NCBI GenBank assembly: GCA_945949035.1
Contig: CAMFDH010000053.1
Span: 1 to 7,943 of the forward strand
Source of the DNA: an uncultured Actinomyces sp.
Lineage (GTDB): Bacteria; Actinomycetota; Actinomycetes; Actinomycetales; Actinomycetaceae
DNA: 7,943 nt
Reading direction: 5' to 3'
Below are positions 4,651 to 7,943 of the stretch, piece by piece (the stretch's first letter is position 1; every line of letters starts with the position of its first letter). Under the pieces are notes generated by a model. It searched no databases and was not told the origin of the DNA. It saw only the letters and a program-made list of their open reading frames with translations. A program made the translations under genes and the position numbers.

Positions 4651-6279
4651 ATGAGCAAGTTCAACAAGGCGGCCAATCGGCCTCAGGCCACGTCGCCGGT
4701 CACGACGACCGGCACCGCGACCACCTACGAGGGCGGAGCGGGCTTCACCCGAGACGCGAAGAGCGACCTCTACCTGCTCGCCGTCACCAACATGGTGTCC
4801 GAGGCGACCTTCTACGAGAAGGCCGAGGACCGCGACACCCGCTTCTCCGGCCTGGTGCGCACTGTCGCCCTCGACGACCCGAAGTGGGTGCTCGGCTTCT
4901 TCCCGTGGCTGCGTTCCGAGGGCTTCATGCGGTCGGCGTCCGTGGTCGGCTCGGCCGAGGCCGCGAAGGTGCTCTGCGCGAACAGCAAGCAGGAAGGCGT
5001 TGCCGAGATGATCGACGGGTCACTCCAGCGCCCCGACGAGGTCGGCCAGCTCCTGGCGTACTGGGTTTCCATCGGCGGCAAGCTGAACTGGTCTCGCTCT
5101 CTCCAGGCCGTCAAGGAGGGCCTGAGTCGGGCCGCGCTCCGCATGCACACCCAGCGGAACTGGTTGAAGTACGACTCGGCCAAGAACCTGTACACCTTCG
5201 ACCGGGTCATCCAGATCCTGCACCTCAAGCCGAGGTCGCCGGAGCAGAGCGCGCTGTTCAAGTACATCCTGGACAACCGCTACCGGGGCGCCGCAGCGCC
5301 GCTGACGGACAGTCTGACCATGCTCCGGGCCCAGGTGGAATGGCGGGCTGAAGTCCGTCGGATCGTGAGCGACAACATGCCGATGACCGCGCAGGACGAG
5401 GCGGTCAGCAGTGTGCTGGACCCGAACCGGATCAAGGCTGCCGGACTCACCTGGGAGGACGTGCTTTCCGCGCTCGGATCGAAGGTCGACAAGGCCATCC
5501 TGTGGTCATCGATCATTCCGTCCATGGGCTCGATGGCGCTCATCCGCAACCTGCGGAACATGGACGAGGCGGGCCTAAACGACGATGTCGCTGAGGCTGT
5601 GGCTCGGCGGATCTCTGACCCGGAGCAGGTCAAGCGGTCCAAGCAGTTCCCGTTCCGGTACCTGGCCGCGCACCAGGCGGTGAACTCCTTTCGTTGGAGC
5701 CACGCTCTGGAGAAGGCGCTCGCCGCGTCGCTGGCCAACGTGCCGGAGTTGCGGGGCAACACACTGATCCTGGTGGATCGCTCGGGGTCGATGTTCGGCG
5801 GTCTGTCCAAGCAGACCCAGCTCAACCGGGCGGACTCGGCGGCGATCTTCGGAACGGCGCTGGCGATGCGGGCTGAAAAGGCGAAGCTGGTGCAGTTCGG
5901 CACCGGTCACCGTGAGGTGGCGTTCCGCAAGGGCGATCCGCTGCTGCGGGTGTTGGACAAGTTCGAGAGCATGGGCGGGACCAACACCGCCGAGGCTGTC
6001 CGTTCGCACTTCAACGGCCACGACCGGGTCGTCATCGTCACGGATGAGCAGGCGTTTCCGAGCTACGGCATGTACGGCAACCGCTACCGCGAGGACATCG
6101 GCTCGCTGCTCCCGGAGCAGGTAGCGCTGTACACGTGGAACCTCGCTGGGTACAGCGTTGCCCAGTCAGAGTCGGGTAAGAGCAACCGGCACACCTTCGG
6201 CGGACTGTCGGACGCTTCCTTCCGGCTGATCCCGATGCTGGAGGCGCGCCGCAGCGCGAGCTGGCCGTGGCAGAACTGA
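4651..6279 (+). CDS. rsr: Ro60 orthologue (TROVE and vWA domains)
   Basis: The 542-aa product matches the usual Ro60/Rsr length of about 530-540. Residues 1 to about 345 are the helical-repeat TROVE ring, beginning with the family-like YEGGAGFTRDAKSDLYLLAV stretch and containing the conserved ALxMHTQRNW-type region. The C-terminal von Willebrand A domain keeps the whole metal site: D376-R-S378-G-S380, T444 in GGTNT, and D465 in IVTDEQ. Ro60 binds Y RNAs on its outer surface and misfolded RNA ends through its central hole; in bacteria it tethers PNPase through YrlA. ATG 4651 is chosen because AAAAGGAGA precedes it; the frame stays open further upstream only through the RNA genes. The adjacent Y RNA array strongly supports the call. 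A phage Ro homologue has precedent in mycobacteriophage Bxz1. Confidence 0.96.
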   Translation: MSKFNKAANRPQATSPVTTTGTATTYEGGAGFTRDAKSDLYLLAVTNMVSEATFYEKAEDRDTRFSGLVRTVALDDPKWVLGFFPWLRSEGFMRSASVVGSAEAAKVLCANSKQEGVAEMIDGSLQRPDEVGQLLAYWVSIGGKLNWSRSLQAVKEGLSRAALRMHTQRNWLKYDSAKNLYTFDRVIQILHLKPRSPEQSALFKYILDNRYRGAAAPLTDSLTMLRAQVEWRAEVRRIVSDNMPMTAQDEAVSSVLDPNRIKAAGLTWEDVLSALGSKVDKAILWSSIIPSMGSMALIRNLRNMDEAGLNDDVAEAVARRISDPEQVKRSKQFPFRYLAAHQAVNSFRWSHALEKALAASLANVPELRGNTLILVDRSGSMFGGLSKQTQLNRADSAAIFGTALAMRAEKAKLVQFGTGHREVAFRKGDPLLRVLDKFESMGGTNTAEAVRSHFNGHDRVVIVTDEQAFPSYGMYGNRYREDIGSLLPEQVALYTWNLAGYSVAQSESGKSNRHTFGGLSDASFRLIPMLEARRSASWPWQN

Positions 6280-6286
6280 GGGGCCA

Positions 6287-6320
6287 GGACTGGCAGGGAG
6301 CTTTCAAGCCCTGCCAGTCC
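6287..6320 (+). terminator. Hairpin terminator after rsr
   Basis: A perfect 12-bp stem, GGACTGGCAGGG (6287-6298) with CCCTGCCAGTCC (6309-6320), closes a 10-nt loop 7 nt after the rsr stop. No T-run follows. Confidence 0.75.
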
Positions 6321-6440
6321 ACCCGGCATTGCGCAGATCACGGGTGGTGCGACCGGTGTGCTCCTCGGATTCCGGCTCGTCGTCCAGTTCGGGCGGCGGA
6401 TGTGACTCGGGGGGCGGTTTCTGACCTGCATCGTCGACAG
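6321..6440. other. Intergenic stretch with no supported gene
   Basis: This lies between two hairpin terminators. Reading frames through it have no ribosome-binding site. One frame gives a Ser/Gly-rich stretch of about 26 codons (6344-6424) that begins with GTG, but nothing else supports it. I see no RNA fold or repeat here. Confidence 0.5.
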
Positions 6441-6477
6441 CGAGACCTCGTCCTTCCTGGGCGGGGTCTCGTTGGTT
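6441..6477 (+). terminator. Second hairpin terminator downstream of rsr
   Basis: CGAGACCTCGTCC (6441-6453) pairs with GGGCGGGGTCTCG (6459-6471), 13 bp with two G-U pairs, around TTCCT. TTGGTTT follows, giving a moderate T-rich tail. It insulates the next promoter from rsr transcription. Confidence 0.75.
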
Positions 6478-6493
6478 TCCGGGGAGTTTTCCC

Positions 6494-6528
6494 ATGGCCT
6501 ATGCCACAGAGGTGAGTGCGTGTAAGAT
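6494..6528 (+). promoter_or_regulatory. Operator motif and probable promoter of the 6583 gene
   Basis: TGGCCTATGCCA (6495-6506) is the same 12-mer, in reverse orientation, as TGGCATAGGCCA at 6976-6987, and a variant of the GGCCTAGGCC palindrome. TAAGAT (6523-6528) is a good -10 element lying 17 nt after the motif core. The -35 would be TATGCC (6500-6505), a poor match, so this promoter may depend on an activator bound at the motif. The expected start is about 6535, leaving a leader of about 48 nt with a small CGGAAG/CTTCCG dyad. Confidence 0.5.
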
Positions 6529-6582
6529 GCCCAAAATGAAGGAAGCGCGGAAGACTTCCGCAGCAACAGTAAGGACGGGCCA

Positions 6583-6894
6583 GTGACACACGCTCGCAGA
6601 TGGTCCCCCGACTACCTTTCGGCCTTACGGAAGATCCCCAGCGAGTGGCTGGTCAACCGGCTCAGGTCAACGACCACGCTCCTGGCGGGAAATCCGTACA
6701 TGGAACCCTCCATCCCGGTCGAAGGATCGATCAGAGCCATCGACGTGGCGAACACAGCCGTACTCCTCTACGAGATCGGGCCCGGCGCCATCCTGATGTT
6801 CCTTTCGGTCGACATGTACGACCCGCAGGCGCAGATCGGCGCCCCTCGCGAGACCGCCAGGAAGGTTCTGGCCGAACTCCGCGAGAGCATCTGA
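6583..6894 (+). CDS. Hypothetical protein with a possible RelE/ParE-like fold, 103 aa
   Basis: The GTG start at 6583 follows AAGGACGGGCCA. No close family is recognised. The layout recalls RelE/ParE toxins: two N-terminal helices (about 8-35), an NP pair (37-38), then a strand pattern GSIRAIDVANTAVLLYEI (48-65) and GAILMFLSVDMYD (68-80), with a last helix ETARKVLAELRESI. In true toxins the corresponding strands carry the catalytic or gyrase-contact Arg/His/Tyr residues. Here only R51, Y63 and Y79 are candidates, so activity is uncertain. No antitoxin partner overlaps it; the next gene encodes a DNA-binding protein but has its own promoter. A plain unknown phage protein is the safer reading. 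Confidence 0.72.
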   Translation: MTHARRWSPDYLSALRKIPSEWLVNRLRSTTTLLAGNPYMEPSIPVEGSIRAIDVANTAVLLYEIGPGAILMFLSVDMYDPQAQIGAPRETARKVLAELRESI

Positions 6895-6918
6895 TCCGCA
6901 CCATTCACACAATTCCGT

Positions 6919-6949
6919 GGGGCGCCCCCGCATGAACGGTGTGCGCCCC
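6919..6949 (+). terminator. Possible hairpin terminator after the 6583 gene
   Basis: GGGGCGC (6919-6925) pairs with GCGCCCC (6943-6949) over a 17-nt loop. There is no T-tail. Its position, between a stop codon and the next promoter, fits a weak terminator. Confidence 0.45.
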
Positions 6950-6974
6950 TACGCAAGTTCGACCCACAGCCGTC

Positions 6975-7003
6975 TTGGCATAGGCCATGGAAGCCGCTAC
7001 AGT
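6975..7003 (+). promoter_or_regulatory. Sigma-70 promoter with embedded operator, winged-helix gene
   Basis: TTGGCA (6975-6980) is 17 nt from TACAGT (6998-7003), one of the best promoter matches in the window. The motif TGGCATAGGCCA (6976-6987) overlaps the -35 element, as at the Y RNA promoter. A regulator bound here would block or replace polymerase contact with the -35 region. Confidence 0.68.
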
Positions 7004-7037
7004 AAGACACACCTTGACAGAAGAAAGGTCATACGTC

Positions 7038-7397
7038 GTGATGATGGAAACCGTCGGCACCAGCGCTCTGGCCGAATACCTCGGCACATCGGTCACCTCG
7101 ATCCACAACTGGCGCTCCGCGCCGGACAGCGACTTTCCCCTGCCTGTCACCTGCGTCCGAGGCCGCAGGGGCAAGCGCCCGGTCTACGGATGGCGTGAGA
7201 GTGACCTGCCCGCCATCCGATCCTGGTACGCCAAGCGGTTCCGTCTCGACGATGAAGCAGCCATCCAGCGCTGGAAGACCCTCGATGAGGAGGTAGGGAG
7301 AGAAGAGGGATCAGGGCGGACCGAGGAAACCCCGTCCGTCCACCCCGGCCAGCTCGCCCTCATCACTCCCGACGCGCCGGAAAGCATCGCTGCATGA
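7038..7397 (+). CDS. Winged-helix DNA-binding protein, excisionase/MerR-like, 119 aa
   Basis: The N-terminal half fits the small winged-helix proteins of the excisionase/MerR type. TSALAEYLGTSVTSIHNWRS (about 8-27) is a helix-turn-helix whose second helix ends in the typical HNW. A basic wing follows, VRGRRGKRPVYGW (about 37-49), then a helix RESDLPAIRSWY. The C-terminal 50 residues are acidic and then Pro/Ser-rich, probably flexible. The start is GTG 7038, with GAAAGG (7023-7028) upstream; ATG 7041 is an alternative. An earlier in-frame ATG at 6987 lies inside the promoter. It may bind the palindromic motif in its own promoter, although the same fold also serves as recombination directionality factors. 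It overlaps the next gene by ATGA. Confidence 0.85.
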   Translation: MMMETVGTSALAEYLGTSVTSIHNWRSAPDSDFPLPVTCVRGRRGKRPVYGWRESDLPAIRSWYAKRFRLDDEAAIQRWKTLDEEVGREEGSGRTEETPSVHPGQLALITPDAPESIAA

Positions 7398-7693
7398 CCG
7401 GGCAAGAAGGGTCATCACCTTCAAGTAGCTACCTGGACTCCCCGGAACACCTGGCCTTCGTCCGTCTCATGAAGCACTGTCACGCGATGGCCAGAGCGCG
7501 ACACCCCGGAGCCTCCGAGTTCAGACTCGTCCGGCGCAACGACGGAGAACCCGCCGGATGGACCTTCCATACGGGGAACTACCCCCAAGGTTCCTTTGGG
7601 TGGGTCTCCGTCAAGGCCAGAGTCGCCCCATCCACACATGAAGTACGCCTGTTGGCCCGAAAGAGCCTGAAAGAGCAAGGAGAAACATCGTGA
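7394..7693 (+). CDS. Hypothetical protein, 99 aa, paralogue of the next gene
   Basis: The start ATG 7394 overlaps the previous stop (ATGA), so translation is probably coupled. I do not recognise the family. A Ser-rich N-terminus is followed by a helix (EHLAFVRLMKHCHAMARA, 18-35). Then comes a beta-rich part, GEPAGWTFHTGNYPQGSFGW (51-70), and a final region with LLARKSLKE. The same order of AGWxF, a Trp about 14-16 residues later, and A-K-x-L appears in the next protein, suggesting a tandem duplication. No catalytic motif, signal peptide or membrane segment is seen. Confidence 0.78.
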   Translation: MTGQEGSSPSSSYLDSPEHLAFVRLMKHCHAMARARHPGASEFRLVRRNDGEPAGWTFHTGNYPQGSFGWVSVKARVAPSTHEVRLLARKSLKEQGETS

Positions 7694-7943
7694 GCCTTCC
7701 TCACGAAGATGCAGCCCGTGCACACTTCGATTCCGCGAGGGACTTCCAGCCTGTCCACACGCGACCGAAGGGCCTCTTCGGTCGACGAAAGGGGGACGAC
7801 CTTCTCGCCGGATGGGTCTTCGAAGTCAACCTGCCGAACTCCTCCCTGGAGCACTACGCCTGGATCACGACGGACTATCGCGTCACGTCAGATCCTGCCC
7901 GGACCGCAGCAGTGGCAGCCAAGCGCCTTCTCGCCTACTGCGA
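7690..7943 (+). CDS. Partial hypothetical protein running off the window end
   Basis: GTG 7690 overlaps the previous stop (GTGA) and is preceded by AAGGAGAAACATC, a strong ribosome-binding site. The frame is open for 84 codons to the window end, so the C-terminus is missing. The visible part has a basic segment (PKGLFGRRKG, 27-36), then LAGWVFEVNLP (39-49) and HYAWITTDYRV (55-65), and a helix with AVAAKRLLAYC. The AGWxF and later Trp line up with the preceding protein, so the two are probably diverged paralogues. A perfect 9-bp inverted repeat (7762-7784) lies inside the coding region. No function can be named. Confidence 0.78.
   Translation, partial: MSLPHEDAARAHFDSARDFQPVHTRPKGLFGRRKGDDLLAGWVFEVNLPNSSLEHYAWITTDYRVTSDPARTAAVAAKRLLAYC

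Noticed and set aside
6344..6424. Ser/Gly-rich 26-codon frame with two cysteines
   Set aside because: It resembles low-complexity small phage proteins, but has no ribosome-binding site and lies between two terminators.
6267..6515. 82-codon plus-strand frame with a WCDRC motif
   Set aside because: It would overlap the rsr end and cross two terminator hairpins and the operator motif, and it has no ribosome-binding site.
6987..7037. Earlier ATG start for the winged-helix gene
   Set aside because: It lies inside the promoter and upstream of its expected transcription start, so it would not be in the mRNA.
1..7943. CRISPR array, insertion sequence or integrase attachment site
   Set aside because: No evenly spaced direct repeats, transposase or integrase gene, or direct repeat next to the tRNA could be found by eye.

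Overview
The window looks like the accessory (early or RNA-rich) part of a double-stranded DNA phage genome from a high-GC actinobacterial host. This is inferred from several features: every convincing gene is on the plus strand; most genes are small (63 to 156 codons) and unrecognisable; strong Shine-Dalgarno sequences of the AAGGAGA or AAGGAA kind precede most starts; GTG starts and ATGA/GTGA stop-start overlaps occur; codons mostly end in G or C; and tRNA or tRNA-like genes lie between the small ORFs. No structural, replication or integration gene is present, so a plasmid or an integrated phage is not strictly excluded.

Layout. Positions 1-780 hold a canonical tRNA-Arg(CCU), a small AT-richer gene (237-545), a tRNA-like element with no usable anticodon loop (549-624) and a folded stretch (635-720). 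Positions 781-2980 hold six small unknown genes with hairpin terminators after several of them. Positions 3061-4089 encode an ATP-grasp ligase. Positions 4102-4620 form the most interesting block: paired palindromic operators, a sigma-70-type promoter, an array of three Y-RNA-like modules and a strong T-tailed terminator. The rsr gene (4651-6279) follows directly and encodes a full-length Ro60 orthologue of 542 aa with an intact MIDAS motif. After two more hairpins come a gene with a possible RelE/ParE-like fold (6583-6894), a winged-helix DNA-binding protein (7038-7397), and two overlapping genes whose products look like diverged paralogues (7394-7693, and 7690 running off the window end).

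How the parts may work together. The array and rsr together make a complete phage-borne Ro60/Y RNA ribonucleoprotein locus. The third module (4408-4580) is closed by a perfect 10-bp terminal stem. It contains a circularly permuted tRNA: T-arm, then acceptor, then D-arm, the hallmark of bacterial YrlA RNAs. The first two modules share its Ro-side sequence blocks but carry no tRNA domain or only half of one. The array has its own promoter and terminator, so Y RNA should exceed rsr mRNA, with rsr translated from read-through.

A palindromic motif, core TGGCCTAGGCCA with variants, occurs five times: before the ATP-grasp gene, twice at the Y RNA promoter, before the 6583 gene and before the winged-helix gene. 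It overlaps or abuts the -35 region at the two clearest promoters. This suggests one regulon joining the Ro RNP, the ATP-grasp enzyme and the two downstream genes, with the winged-helix protein as a candidate autoregulator. That regulatory link is inference; the motif copies themselves are read directly from the sequence.
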